From Candidatus Kaiserbacteria bacterium (GTDB taxonomy: Bacteria > Patescibacteriota > Minisyncoccia > Phycocordibacterales > UBA2100), in contig JAFAPB010000084.1 in assembly GCA_019247335.1 (NCBI GenBank), forward strand, positions 1 through 36,591: a stretch of DNA of 36,591 bases. The letters run 5' to 3'. Of this stretch, positions 16,237 to 23,432 are shown in pieces. Numbering within the stretch: the stretch's first letter is position 1; each line of letters starts with the position of its first letter. The translations under genes and the position numbers were made by a program. The notes beneath the pieces are model-generated. The model was given only the letters and a program-made list of their open reading frames with translations, was not told the origin of the DNA and made no database searches.

Positions 16237-16299
16237 AATGTTTATTTTTTTAGATGCTACTAATGGTAAAACTTCATGATTTTCGACCCGTATGGCTCT

Positions 16300-16327
16300 A
16301 TTGTGTACCCGCCGTGCCCGCAGTCAA
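16300..16327 (-). promoter_or_regulatory. Predicted promoter of the DUF4383 gene
   Basis: Minus-strand TTGACT (16322-16327) and CACAAT (16300-16305) with a 16-bp spacer, the same spacing as the secE promoter. The -35 box directly adjoins a small GCCGC-TTT-GCGGC hairpin (16328-16340) that follows the DUF2914 gene. Confidence 0.45.
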
Positions 16328-16346
16328 GCCGCTTTGCGGCGTGTAT

Positions 16347-17447
16347 TTAGCGGGTGAATTCGGTCAATACGGGGGTCGTCGTCGCGTCGCTCACAGTGAA
16401 CGAGACGCGCCCGATGATGTCCCCCGTGCTCGTCAGCACGTTGACCCGCCATTTGCCGGGCTCGACGGTCGTTTTTTGCGAGTAGCCGCGGTAACCTCCC
16501 TCGCGGCCACCAGCGACCGGAAAGCTCACGACGCCCTCGGTGAGCCACGTTTTTGCGCTCTCGTCATAATGCTGCCATTGGTGAATGATCGTCGTCGAAA
16601 GCCCCGTCGGCGCGAAGATCGCCGTGTAAACATACACACTCTCCCCCGGCGCACGGTGGAAGACCCGCGCGTACGTGAGGAGCGATTCCAGCCACGACGT
16701 CGGCTCACCGCTCAAAAGGTAATCCGTCCCCTCGCGCGTCACCGAGTGATAGACGCCCGCGTCTTTGAGCGCGAGGGGAAGCGGCGGTATCGCATGCGTA
16801 AAATAGAGCACGTTGAAAAGCGCGTACACGATCGCAACAGCGCGTGCCGCGCGCATACGCCCCTCCCGTTCCGCTTCGGGTACGACGAGGTGCAGCACAT
16901 ACATAAGGAGCGCGACGAGTACGAGCGCGGTAATCCCGCTCAAAAGGAACATCAGATCGCCGATCCGGTGCATCACAACAGGCAGGAAGAAAATGAGAAA
17001 TGCGAACAGCGTCGTGAAATAGATTCCGATCTGGAACGGGAGGCGTACGTAGAGTCGCGTGAAGCGCTCGTTGCCAATCAAGAGCCCCGCGACCAGCAGT
17101 ACGAAGATCCAACTGCCCGCAAAGCCGACGCTTCGCGAATAGAGCGAAACGAAGCCGCTGAAGAGTCCGCCGAAGGAGAATTGGATGACGACGGGAATGA
17201 GCGGCGCGACAGAGAGGAAGATACGGTGCCGCAGCTTACCCGTCTCGATCATATGAATAAGCACGATGCCGAGCGCGGCGACAAAAAGATAGCTGATGAG
17301 AAGAACGTTGCTGCGCAACGTATCGACGCGGCGCAAAAGAATGAGGTTGTCGGCGATAAAGCCGGCGATGAGCGAGAGCGGCGAGATGTAGCGCTCGTAC
17401 CAATGGACGAGGTCCGCGACACTCTTGGGCAGATACCGACGGATCAT
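16347..17447 (-). CDS. Polytopic membrane protein with C-terminal DUF2914 domain
   Basis: A 366-residue protein with about eight N-terminal membrane spans (residues 20-235), then an outside-facing C-terminal domain of about 110 residues. That domain has the DUF2914 features: VYVYTAIFAPTG, followed by IIHQWQHYD (the I-x-H-x-W block) and PGKWRVNVLTSTGDIIG near the end. The function is unknown. The frame is open upstream to 17867, but that part is a shadow of the adenosyltransferase gene; ATG at 17447 overlaps the upstream stop by 4 nt (ATGA). Confidence 0.8.
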   Translation of the reverse strand: MIRRYLPKSVADLVHWYERYISPLSLIAGFIADNLILLRRVDTLRSNVLLISYLFVAALGIVLIHMIETGKLRHRIFLSVAPLIPVVIQFSFGGLFSGFVSLYSRSVGFAGSWIFVLLVAGLLIGNERFTRLYVRLPFQIGIYFTTLFAFLIFFLPVVMHRIGDLMFLLSGITALVLVALLMYVLHLVVPEAEREGRMRAARAVAIVYALFNVLYFTHAIPPLPLALKDAGVYHSVTREGTDYLLSGEPTSWLESLLTYARVFHRAPGESVYVYTAIFAPTGLSTTIIHQWQHYDESAKTWLTEGVVSFPVAGGREGGYRGYSQKTTVEPGKWRVNVLTSTGDIIGRVSFTVSDATTTPVLTEFTR

Positions 17448-18001
17448 GCGGAATACTGGGGCGGCTTCTCTTCCACCCCGGCCTCGTGATTGGCGAAGCG
17501 CGTGAGGGCGTACAGGAGCGAGGAGAGGCGGTTGGCATATGCGCGGCTCGACGGGCTCACTTCCCGCTCGCCGCTTTCGTGCAGAGTGACCAGCCGCCGC
17601 TCGGCGCGGCGCGATACCGCGCGCGCGATGTCGAGCCGCGCGGAGAGTTCCGTGCCGCCCGGTACGAGAAATGATTTCACCTCCGGCAAACTCGCCTCGA
17701 CGCGCTTGATGAATTCCCCCATATGCTCGACGGTCGAGAGCGGCACTGATTTCTGCGCGCCGGCGACCTCCGCCTGGATCGTGAACAGATTGTCCTGCAC
17801 GTCGTGCAGGATGCTTTTCATGGTACGCCCGTCGATTACGCTCTCCCCGCTCGCTGCTTTGCACCAACCGACGAGCCCGTTCAATTCATCGAGCTGTCCC
17901 AGGCATTCGAACACGGGCGATGACTTCGACACGCGCTTCCCCGGCTCCGAATCGAATAGTTTCGATGTCCCGCCGTCCCCTTTGCCCGTAAAGAAGGCCA
18001 T
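17444..18001 (-). CDS. PduO-type ATP:cob(I)alamin adenosyltransferase
   Basis: A 185-residue protein of the PduO/MMAB type. The N-terminal ATP loop is FFTGKGDGGTSKLF (T-G-x-G-D-x-G-T); GQLDELNGLVGW is near residue 36; FLVPGGTELSARLDIARAVSRRAERR (about 112-137) contains the conserved P-G-G-T and R-x-x-x-R-R-x-E-R residues that bind cobalamin and ATP. It makes adenosylcobalamin from cob(I)alamin, which suggests the cell imports cobamides for an enzyme not seen here (inference). TATCAT lies exactly 6 nt upstream of ATG. Confidence 0.92.
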   Translation of the reverse strand: MAFFTGKGDGGTSKLFDSEPGKRVSKSSPVFECLGQLDELNGLVGWCKAASGESVIDGRTMKSILHDVQDNLFTIQAEVAGAQKSVPLSTVEHMGEFIKRVEASLPEVKSFLVPGGTELSARLDIARAVSRRAERRLVTLHESGEREVSPSSRAYANRLSSLLYALTRFANHEAGVEEKPPQYSA

Positions 18002-18007
18002 AGTGAA

Positions 18008-18013
18008 ATGATA
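18008..18013 (-). promoter_or_regulatory. Candidate -10 of the adenosyltransferase gene (leaderless)
   Basis: TATCAT (5 of 6 consensus bases), with a 6-nt spacer ending at the ATG at 18001. No clear -35. Confidence 0.5.
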
Positions 18014-18087
18014 GCAAAAAGCTGATCCGTACCCTTATACTGTGAAAAGGTGGCGACTATCAATGCCTAGAGAGTGAGGGAACGAAC

Positions 18088-18555
18088 ATGCGTCTCATGC
18101 CCGCTTTGCTACTCGCATGCCTTTTGTGCGGCGATGCCGCTTATGCCGCGCTCGTCGAAGAGCCGCTCAACCCGCTCCTTATGACCCCGAAGCAGCGCTT
18201 CATGGCGGCAGAGAAAGCGGTTTCCGTTGCGACACGGTGTGTGATCGATAAGCTCGCAGCGGATCATCGCTTCGTGGAAGAGCTGCACGCGTCCGGGATC
18301 AAGGCAGAAGAAGTACGGCCGACGCCTCTGTGCATCCCGCAGCGCTCGCGCGCTGGCAATGGAAAGGCGACGCCGCTCTCGAATATGATCATGCACGCGA
18401 TCAATGCATGCGGCGGCGCCATGCGCCGCGTGCGCGAGACCTGCGACGATCTCGCAGGTAACGGAAGCGGCGAAAAATATGTCGACGCGCCGTATCTCGA
18501 CGACCTGCCGACCGTCGTCATTCACGCGATCGAGGAACTCGCCGGCCCCCCTTAG
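18088..18555 (+). CDS. Secreted protein of unknown function
   Basis: A 155-residue protein with a Sec signal peptide (Met-Arg, hydrophobic LMPALLLACLLCG, then AAYAA as the likely cleavage site near residue 20). The mature part has four Cys (near 48, 72, 109 and 118), which could make two disulfides. I recognise no family. GAGGG lies 9 nt before ATG, so unlike many neighbours it probably has a leader with a ribosome-binding site; TATACT about 45-50 nt upstream is a plausible -10. A strong terminator overlaps its stop codon. Confidence 0.6.
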   Translation: MRLMPALLLACLLCGDAAYAALVEEPLNPLLMTPKQRFMAAEKAVSVATRCVIDKLAADHRFVEELHASGIKAEEVRPTPLCIPQRSRAGNGKATPLSNMIMHAINACGGAMRRVRETCDDLAGNGSGEKYVDAPYLDDLPTVVIHAIEELAGPP

Positions 18556-18570
18556 GGCCGGTTTCCTTTT
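18542..18570 (+). terminator. Intrinsic terminator of the secreted-protein gene
   Basis: CCGGCCC and GGGCCGG form a 7-bp GC-only stem with a 6-nt loop holding part of the TAG stop, followed by TTTCCTTTT. Confidence 0.8.
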
Positions 18571-18705
18571 AGATATTGAGTGCGCGCTCCTGGACGACTT
18601 TAGAACTGTTAACTGGTTAGAGGAATACCCGTTCTCGACCGTCGCCCTCTCCGAAATATTCTCGCTGACACAAGGCTATTGACAGAACAGAAAGTTTGTC
18701 GCCAA

Positions 18706-18734
18706 TGCCTGTGCGTTGTTGCAACGCGCAGGCA
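18706..18734. promoter_or_regulatory. 12-bp inverted repeat before the XRE-ImmA pair
   Basis: TGCCTGTGCGTT and AACGCGCAGGCA pair over 12 bp (one G-T pair) around a 5-nt loop, ending 20 nt before the regulator's ATG. TTGACA lies at 18679-18684. The position fits an operator for autoregulation by the XRE protein or a 5'-leader hairpin. Confidence 0.5.
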
Positions 18735-18754
18735 CTTCTGATAGGGTACGGCTG

Positions 18755-19072
18755 ATGGACAAAGAAAACGAACTTGGAGAATTGCTCAAACGGCATCGCG
18801 AGAAAGCCTTTCCAGACGAGGGATTAAGGCGCGTCGCGGAGAAAGTCGGGATTGATTATGCGCACCTCTTCCGCCTTGAGGCAGGGCAATATGTGCCTAC
18901 CGATGAAAGTCTGCAAAAGATAGCGAACGCCTACAAGCTCGACGCTCAGGCGCAACTTCTGATGTTCAATCTTGCGAGGCTCTCGGACCACCACTTGAGG
19001 ATTATCGAGCGCGCGGGCGAAGACGCGGTCGTCGGGGCGTTCTTTCGCAAATCTAAACGCCCCCAAAAATAA
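18755..19072 (+). CDS. XRE-family HTH regulator
   Basis: A 105-residue protein. Residues 5-65 are a Cro/C1-type HTH: ELLKRHREKAF, then LRRVAEKVGIDYAHLFRLEAGQYVPTDESLQKIANAY, with the typical recognition-helix and turn pattern. The rest is a short helical tail ending in basic residues. ATG at 18755 is preferred over the upstream 18716 because the latter falls in the 12-bp inverted repeat. The metallopeptidase gene starts 1 nt after its stop. Such pairs are common on integrative elements and phages, where the peptidase cleaves the repressor after damage (family knowledge). Confidence 0.85.
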   Translation: MDKENELGELLKRHREKAFPDEGLRRVAEKVGIDYAHLFRLEAGQYVPTDESLQKIANAYKLDAQAQLLMFNLARLSDHHLRIIERAGEDAVVGAFFRKSKRPQK

Positions 19073-19073
19073 T

Positions 19074-19754
19074 ATGAGCGATTTCACCCCGTATTATTCC
19101 GCCGCAATGATTGAAGAGCAGGCATGGCAAGACCTCCTCAACTACCGACGTAAATCTTCGCGGGTCACTCCGTTCCCGATTTACGTTGACGAGGTGCTGA
19201 ACAAGCTATGGAACGTCGAGGTACGGTATATGGACAATGTGCGCGATGCCGACGGAGAGATCGCGCTCGCCGCGTTCTCGCCCGAGTTGCGAGCCGTGTT
19301 TCTTAACACCAGTGCTCGCGCCAACGAGGGTCAGGTTTCTTACAGCCTCGCACATGAAGCGGGCCACGTATCCCTGCACGCATTTCTCGATAAACTCGGA
19401 CACGAAAAGTGCTTCTGTTCCCCGAACCCGCTCTCGCCCGAGAGCAGGGCCAATATTTTGGAATCACATGCCGACCAATATGCGTCGGCATTTTTGATGC
19501 CTAGAGATGCCGTAAAGGAAGCGGTCGAGCGATGCAAGCCCGATTTGCGCGCAGGGCTCGATTTGAAAAAATACGGCAGGGCATTGCGCGACCTTTTCGG
19601 CGTTTCGCACCAAGCGCTCGAAATACGCCTATCGAATCTCGGCATCAAAACTGCGGGCGGTTTTTACAAGACATCCGCTCCTCGCCGCACCGCCGCAAGA
19701 CGGGAACTCGACGCTATGGATGAGGAGCGCGAATTTTGGTCTTTATATCAGTAA
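19074..19754 (+). CDS. ImmA/IrrE-family metallopeptidase
   Basis: A 226-residue protein with the zinc motif LAHEAGHVSLH (HEAGH at residues 94-98) and a downstream third ligand region ESHADQYASAFLMPRDAV near 137-151, both typical of ImmA/IrrE (DUF955). A Cys-containing loop (KCFCSPNPLSP) lies between them. The C-terminal region (about 165-190) resembles the GVSHQALEIRLSNLG helix seen in the family. Probable role: cleavage of the adjacent XRE repressor, which would switch on a mobile element or toxin-antitoxin-like unit. The terminator at 19788-19816 follows. Confidence 0.88.
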   Translation: MSDFTPYYSAAMIEEQAWQDLLNYRRKSSRVTPFPIYVDEVLNKLWNVEVRYMDNVRDADGEIALAAFSPELRAVFLNTSARANEGQVSYSLAHEAGHVSLHAFLDKLGHEKCFCSPNPLSPESRANILESHADQYASAFLMPRDAVKEAVERCKPDLRAGLDLKKYGRALRDLFGVSHQALEIRLSNLGIKTAGGFYKTSAPRRTAARRELDAMDEEREFWSLYQ

Positions 19755-19787
19755 TATGCTTCGCAAAAAAACAGACGTTCAGTAACG

Positions 19788-19816
19788 GCAAAAACCGCCT
19801 TGCGGGCGGCTTTTGC
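19788..19816 (+). terminator. Terminator of the XRE-ImmA operon
   Basis: CCGCC/GGCGG core stem, extended by GCAAAA/TTTTGC across one mismatch. The T4 run forms part of the distal stem. Confidence 0.7.
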
Positions 19817-19959
19817 GGGTACTGAACTGTATCCGAAACGAAAACCTTAGGATTTAACGATGATGGTTGATGCCCCTCTCTCGTTTAATCCTGGTCGATC
19901 GGTTTTTCGTTTCCCGCATCATAACAGGCGGTACCCCGTTAGCAAGCAAGGAATTCATC

Positions 19960-20127
19960 ATGCTTACAGCTGCGTTCTACTCGGTCAACGAGGCCAAGAA
20001 GGCACCTGCGCATCGTGTCTACCACAACAATACCGCATGCCCTCCAGGCCGCGACATTCCGCATCACGAACGTCGCGCTGGAACTGGCGGGTATAGGTTG
20101 TGTCACGACTGCCAGGCGCGCGATTAA
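19960..20127 (+). CDS. Small Cys-containing protein (55 residues)
   Basis: A short frame with a good ribosome-binding site (AAGGA, 8 nt before ATG). The protein has VYHNNTACPPGRDIP, then a run of basic residues and GTGGYRLCHDC at the C-terminus. The C-x-x-C pair with the earlier Cys could form a zinc knuckle or ribbon. I know similar short proteins of this general pattern in diverse bacteria but no function for them. It follows the XRE-ImmA unit after that unit's terminator, so it has its own promoter. A longer upstream extension in the same frame (to 19867) has no such support. Confidence 0.6.
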   Translation: MLTAAFYSVNEAKKAPAHRVYHNNTACPPGRDIPHHERRAGTGGYRLCHDCQARD

Positions 20128-20134
20128 TCTCGAA

Positions 20135-20168
20135 GAGCTGGGGGCGTCTGCGCGTGCGTCCCCAGCTC
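20135..20168 (+). terminator. Long hairpin after the 55-residue gene
   Basis: GAGCTGGGG pairs with CCCCAGCTC (9 bp), with further weaker pairing inside. It begins 8 nt after the stop. There is no T-run, so it may stabilise the transcript end rather than be an efficient terminator. Confidence 0.5.
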
Positions 20169-20343
20169 ATTCGTATTCGGCCGTGGAACCAGCCAAAACC
20201 AACAGGATCCCACGAGAAACCACAATAAACCGCAAGAATCGCGCGATATCGCCACGAGCTTGGCCCATCGGGGAAAAGATTACCTCAATAAGTATGCAAG
20301 CCTTAGCGGGCGGAATTTCCCGCCATGTCGCCGCGCGATCTCC

Positions 20344-20530
20344 CTACCAGTAGTGCGGCTGCTCCTATCGCATATTTTTTCGAACCTGCTACTGAAAGAC
20401 GGAGAAGTGGCTTATACATTGAAAGCTCCCGTAAAGAAACTGGCCGAGCGCCTTCAACAGCGCCTCGATTCGGAGAAAACTTTAGAACTCTCGAATGTTG
20501 CTTCAAACTCTGGAGAAAGCGGCAACTTGG
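20344..20530 (+). pseudogene. Possible remnant of a large serine recombinase C-terminus
   Basis: One frame reads as IFSNLLLKDGEVAYTLKAP, followed by Lys/Glu-rich residues and LELSNVAS. That pattern (I-F-S-N-L then y-T-L-K-x-P-x-x-x-L-A) resembles the tail of large serine recombinases. No catalytic or zinc domain is found upstream, and the frame runs into tRNA-Leu antisense sequence with no natural end. I read it as a decayed fragment beside a tRNA gene. The rest of 20169-20550 holds nothing I can assign. Confidence 0.35.
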
Positions 20531-20550
20531 GCTCACTCCATCCAGCCTTG

Positions 20551-20634
20551 TGCGCAGGGGGAGACTCGAACTCCCATGCCCGTGAGGGCGCTACCACCTC
20601 AAGGTAGTACGTCTACCAATTTCGCCACCTGCGC
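20551..20634 (-). tRNA. tRNA-Leu (GAG)
   Basis: A minus-strand cloverleaf with a long variable arm (class II). The acceptor stem is GCGCAGG/CCTGCGC with A73; the D region is TGGTAGACG; the anticodon loop TTGAGGT contains GAG; the T loop is TTCGAGT. CCA is not encoded. Confidence 0.95.
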
Positions 20635-20671
20635 GTGCGCGTATTCTAAACAATAGGACGAAGTCGGGCAA

Positions 20672-21115
20672 TTACTCCTGTGCAGCCACAGCTTCCTTTT
20701 CGGTTTCCTGCGTTTCCGCTGCAGGCGCGGCTTCCTCCCCTTCCGCATCTGCCTCGGCGGCAACCATCATGCGAGTGCGGCGCAATTGGCGGCGCGCCTC
20801 GCGTGAGACCTTCTCGCGGATGAAGTAGAGCTTGGCGCGGCGCACGCGCGAGCGCTTCACGATCTCGATCTTGTCGATCATCGGGGAATAGAGCGGGAAG
20901 ATCTTCTCGACGCCGACGCCCGAGGCGACGCGACGGACGGTGATGGTCGCGCCCGGCTCCGTGCCGTGCTTGCGTGCGAGCACGAGGCCTTCGAAGATCT
21001 GGATGCGGAATTTGCCTTTTTCCTCGATCTTCTGGTGCACGCGAACGGTGTCCCCCGGACGGATGTCGAGGTTTTTGCGGGCTGCCATATCGATCGGCGA
21101 ATGCGTCACTGCCAT
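20672..21115 (-). CDS. rplS: Large ribosomal subunit protein bL19
   Basis: A 147-residue protein. After a short N-terminal extension it has the bL19 core: DIRPGDTVRVHQKI, then IQIFEGLVLARKHG, TITVRRVASGVGVEKIFPLYSP, and a basic segment with RRAKLYFIREKVSREARR. bL19 lies at the 30S-50S interface. Residues from about 120 form an acidic Ala/Glu-rich tail that is longer than in most bacteria. TGTTATAGT, an extended -10, lies 11 nt before ATG, giving a leader of about 5 nt. Confidence 0.95.
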   Translation of the reverse strand: MAVTHSPIDMAARKNLDIRPGDTVRVHQKIEEKGKFRIQIFEGLVLARKHGTEPGATITVRRVASGVGVEKIFPLYSPMIDKIEIVKRSRVRRAKLYFIREKVSREARRQLRRTRMMVAAEADAEGEEAAPAAETQETEKEAVAAQE

Positions 21116-21126
21116 ACGTGCGCGGC

Positions 21127-21132
21127 ACTATA
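21127..21132 (-). promoter_or_regulatory. Candidate extended -10 of rplS
   Basis: TATAGT preceded by TGT on the minus strand. The 11-nt distance to ATG predicts a very short leader. Confidence 0.45.
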
Positions 21133-21156
21133 ACATCGCTCCCAGCCGGAGGCAAC

Positions 21157-22197
21157 TTAGGGGTGGAAGAAAAAGGCAACGCCGATCACGACATACGCCG
21201 CCAAAAGTTGCGCCCCCTCAAGCCAGTTGCTTTCCCCGTCGGCAACGACGAAGTTGACCACGAGAACAGAGAATACGATCGACACAAGTTCGAAGATCTC
21301 AAAGATTAAATTCATGGGCTTTCCGAGCACGATCGAGGCGAGGACGAGCGCCGGCGCGACGAAAAGGGCGATCTGCGTCGCGGAGCCGACGGAAATGTGG
21401 AGCGCAAGATCCATGCGGTTTTTCATCGCCACGGTCACTGCCGAGTAATGCTCCGCCGCATTCCCGATGATCGCGATAAATATGACGCCGATAAAAAGCG
21501 TCGACCAGCCCAGGCTGCCGACGACCGGCTCGATCGCGCCGACCAGTACCTCGCTCATCAGCGCGACGAACATGGTCGAGATCGAAAGAACGGTGATGCT
21601 GTATGCCACGCTCCATTTCGGCTCGTGTATTTCAGTCTCGGTATAAAGATGTCGATGCGTATGCAGAATGAAGTAGAGCTGCGCTGCGTACATGATGAGC
21701 AGCACGAACGAAACGATGAGCGAGAGCGGCTCGATGAGCTCCGCCTTGCCGGGAACGGCGATCGCGAAGATCGCGGGCAATATGAGTGCGATCGTCGAGA
21801 GCAGGAGCGTCGAGGCACTCGCGAGTGCGCCGGCGCGATTGAATTTCTGATGTTCGCGCTTGAGTCCTCCCATGAACATCGCAAGACCGAGAACGAGCAG
21901 CAAATTTCCGATGATGGAGCCCGTGATCGATGCTTTCACGACCTCCACGAGTCCGGCTTGAAGCGCGAAAAATCCTATGATGAGTTCCGTGGCGTTGCCG
22001 AAGGTCGCATTCAAGATCCCGCCGATCGCCGGATTCGTGCGCGACGCAAGCTCCTCGGTGGAATCGCCGATGTATTTCGCGAGCGGCACGATCGAAAGCG
22101 CAGCGAGAAAGAAAACAACCGTACCGGAGAAGCCGCTATAGAGCGCCGCGAGCGTGAGCGGGATAAAGGCGAGCATCCCGAGAAATATGCGATCCAT
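21157..22197 (-). CDS. cax: Calcium/proton antiporter (CaCA superfamily, Cax-like)
   Basis: A 346-residue membrane protein with about eleven spans in two inverted repeats. The first cation-binding repeat is [21 protein letters not shown] (G-N-A-T-E near 63-68). The second is [31 protein letters not shown] (G-N-A-A-E-H near 228-233). Both are canonical CAX motifs. By family it exports Ca2+ in exchange for H+. ATG at 22197 is chosen over 22233. TGTTAGAGT, an extended -10-like sequence, lies 7 nt before ATG and overlaps a hairpin. Confidence 0.92.
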   Translation of the reverse strand: MDRIFLGMLAFIPLTLAALYSGFSGTVVFFLAALSIVPLAKYIGDSTEELASRTNPAIGGILNATFGNATELIIGFFALQAGLVEVVKASITGSIIGNLLLVLGLAMFMGGLKREHQKFNRAGALASASTLLLSTIALILPAIFAIAVPGKAELIEPLSLIVSFVLLIMYAAQLYFILHTHRHLYTETEIHEPKWSVAYSITVLSISTMFVALMSEVLVGAIEPVVGSLGWSTLFIGVIFIAIIGNAAEHYSAVTVAMKNRMDLALHISVGSATQIALFVAPALVLASIVLGKPMNLIFEIFELVSIVFSVLVVNFVVADGESNWLEGAQLLAAYVVIGVAFFFHP

Positions 22198-22202
22198 CGC
22201 AA

Positions 22203-22219
22203 AAACTCTAACAGAGTTT
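22203..22219. promoter_or_regulatory. Inverted repeat between cax and tRNA-Arg promoters
   Basis: AAACTC-TAACA-GAGTTT. On minus it overlaps the cax -10 candidate (22205-22210, TGTTAGAGT) and ends in a T5 run, like a terminator. On plus its right arm overlaps the TTGACC -35 box of tRNA-Arg. Confidence 0.45.
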
Positions 22220-22246
22220 GACCGCAGAATCACGCACGGCTACGAT
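22218..22246 (+). promoter_or_regulatory. Predicted promoter of tRNA-Arg
   Basis: TTGACC (22218-22223) and TACGAT (22241-22246) with a 17-bp spacer. The predicted start near 22253 is 9 nt before the tRNA. Confidence 0.6.
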
Positions 22247-22261
22247 TGATATGTTCTCATC

Positions 22262-22333
22262 GCCCCTGTAGCACAATGGATAGTGCAGGACTCTTCTAAG
22301 GTCTTGATGTGGGTTCGATTCCTACCGGGGGCA
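22262..22333 (+). tRNA. tRNA-Arg (TCT)
   Basis: The acceptor stem is GCCCCTG/CGGGGGC with A73; the D arm contains AATGGATAGT; the anticodon loop CTTCTAA carries TCT; the T loop is TTCGATT. CCA is not encoded. A terminator hairpin follows at 22340. Confidence 0.96.
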
Positions 22334-22339
22334 TACGGT

Positions 22340-22361
22340 CAAAAACGCAACCGCGTTTTTG
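22340..22361 (+). terminator. Terminator after tRNA-Arg
   Basis: CAAAAACGC-AACC-GCGTTTTTG, a 9-bp stem whose 3' arm contains T5. It ends the tRNA-Arg transcript, so tRNA-Val is separately transcribed. The 22362-22479 interval is GC-rich with several short hairpins but no gene I can support. Confidence 0.75.
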
Positions 22362-22479
22362 TACACGTATGCCAGGCGGAGCGTTGTCGCGTCAGCCGAG
22401 GCGACCGCGAGCCGGGGTCGCGGAAATTTCCGGGCGTCGGCGAGGAAATTATCTGCGACCATGGTATGAATGCTCTGTG

Positions 22480-22551
22480 GCGCGCTTAGCTCAGGGGTAG
22501 AGCAACGCTTTTACACAGCGAAGGTCGGGGGTTCAAATCCCTCAGCGCGCA
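22480..22551 (+). tRNA. tRNA-Val (TAC)
   Basis: The acceptor stem is GCGCGCT/AGCGCGC with A73; the D arm is AGCTCAGGGGTAGAGC; the anticodon loop TTTACAC carries TAC; the T loop is TTCAAAT. CCA is not encoded. Its 3' end directly abuts the stop codon of the convergent gene at 22552. Confidence 0.96.
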
Positions 22552-22881
22552 CTACTTGGAAGGATCGGCAAAGGTTTTCGGCGATGCATCGAGCGCATTG
22601 AATGCGGCCTCGCGGTCACGGATGGCGGAGAGCGTCGATTCGAGGCTCGCGCGGTTGAGCACCGGCGGCGGCTTCGAGACGCTATTGCCTGCAGAATTCA
22701 GATTTTCGATCACGACCCAAAATTCCCAAACGCCGAAGACGATAATGCCGACCACGGCGCCGAAAGAGATCACGAGGAGCGTCCGCCAAATGATCTCCGC
22801 CAACGGACGCGCATACTCCGGCTCGTTGCGAAGTCCATAAAATCGACGCGCCCGCTGCCATATGTTGCCGTTTTCTATCAT
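22552..22881 (-). CDS. Membrane protein downstream of pilO
   Basis: A 109-residue protein with a basic N-terminus, one membrane span (about 28-52) and a helical C-terminal part rich in Ala and Glu. It overlaps the pilO stop by 4 nt (ATGA), so it is the last gene of the pilMNO operon. Position would fit PilP or another pilus assembly factor, but I see no PilP-type beta domain or lipobox. A longer upstream frame (to 22932) lies inside pilO and is not used. It ends at the tRNA-Val 3' end. Confidence 0.65.
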   Translation of the reverse strand: MIENGNIWQRARRFYGLRNEPEYARPLAEIIWRTLLVISFGAVVGIIVFGVWEFWVVIENLNSAGNSVSKPPPVLNRASLESTLSAIRDREAAFNALDASPKTFADPSK

Positions 22882-23429
22882 AGCGATGTTTGCGTGACCG
22901 ATGTCACGCGGATGCGCGCGGTCATATGCCATCCGGTCGCGGGTGCCGTATCGGTGTCAGGATCATGTTCGATATCGAGATCATCGATATGCACGGCGAG
23001 CGGGAGGCGTTCATAGAGAGAGACGGCGCGCATGAGCTGTTGGAATGATCCTTTTGCGGACAGCGTAAAGACGACGGGCTGTAAATTCTCCCCGCCGGGG
23101 AGTGCGACACCGTTTCCGGCGGCGGACGCGTCGGACACCTGGGCTCCCGTCCCGGTCTTCTTGCCGACATCTTCGAGCATCTGTACGAGCGTGACGATGT
23201 CCATGTGCGCGAACGTATCGAGCTGCGCGCGTTCGTCCTTGGTTTCTGCGGCGAGCGAGTGTAGACGCTCGTTGTAAGCGCTCTTATCGCTCTCTTGCGC
23301 CGATTGCGCGATCTCGTTCGCACGATCGAGCGCGCTCGATTGGATCGAAAGCGCGCCGTAGATGAGCGCGCCGAGAAGCGCGACGGAGGCGGCGAGCGAT
23401 ACCCACGAGAGATAGGCGAAGCGCGGCAT
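22878..23429 (-). CDS. pilO: Type IV pilus assembly protein PilO-like
   Basis: A 183-residue bitopic protein with a short cytosolic N-terminus, one span (about residues 8-30), a coiled-coil region (about 35-75) and a C-terminal ferredoxin-like domain with VVFTLSAKGSFQQLMRAVSLYERLPLAVHIDDLDI, the PilO pattern of a central strand, a helix and a strand. PilO pairs with PilN to form the periplasmic alignment complex of the pilus machine. It lies 3 nt after pilN. Confidence 0.8.
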   Translation of the reverse strand: MPRFAYLSWVSLAASVALLGALIYGALSIQSSALDRANEIAQSAQESDKSAYNERLHSLAAETKDERAQLDTFAHMDIVTLVQMLEDVGKKTGTGAQVSDASAAGNGVALPGGENLQPVVFTLSAKGSFQQLMRAVSLYERLPLAVHIDDLDIEHDPDTDTAPATGWHMTARIRVTSVTQTSL

Positions 23430-23432
23430 AGG

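Noticed and set aside
16254-17489. Long plus-strand frame of 411 codons opposite the DUF2914 gene
   Set aside because: It is extremely rich in Arg, Glu and Asp with no recognisable domain, and mirrors the codon structure of the real minus-strand membrane protein.
17448-17867. N-terminal extension of the DUF2914 protein
   Set aside because: It overlaps the adenosyltransferase gene and has no membrane or domain features; the ATGA overlap at 17447 gives a natural start.
19860-20096. Alternative frame of 78 codons over the 55-residue gene
   Set aside because: Its start has no ribosome-binding site and the competing frame has a good one and an orderly Cys pattern.
20646-21179. Minus-strand frame of 177 codons over rplS
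   Set aside because: Shadow frame of rplS, with Arg/His/Pro-rich low-complexity translation.
22362-22479. Structured RNA gene between tRNA-Arg and tRNA-Val
   Set aside because: Several short GC-rich hairpins can be drawn, but they do not match any class I can name and high GC makes them likely by chance.
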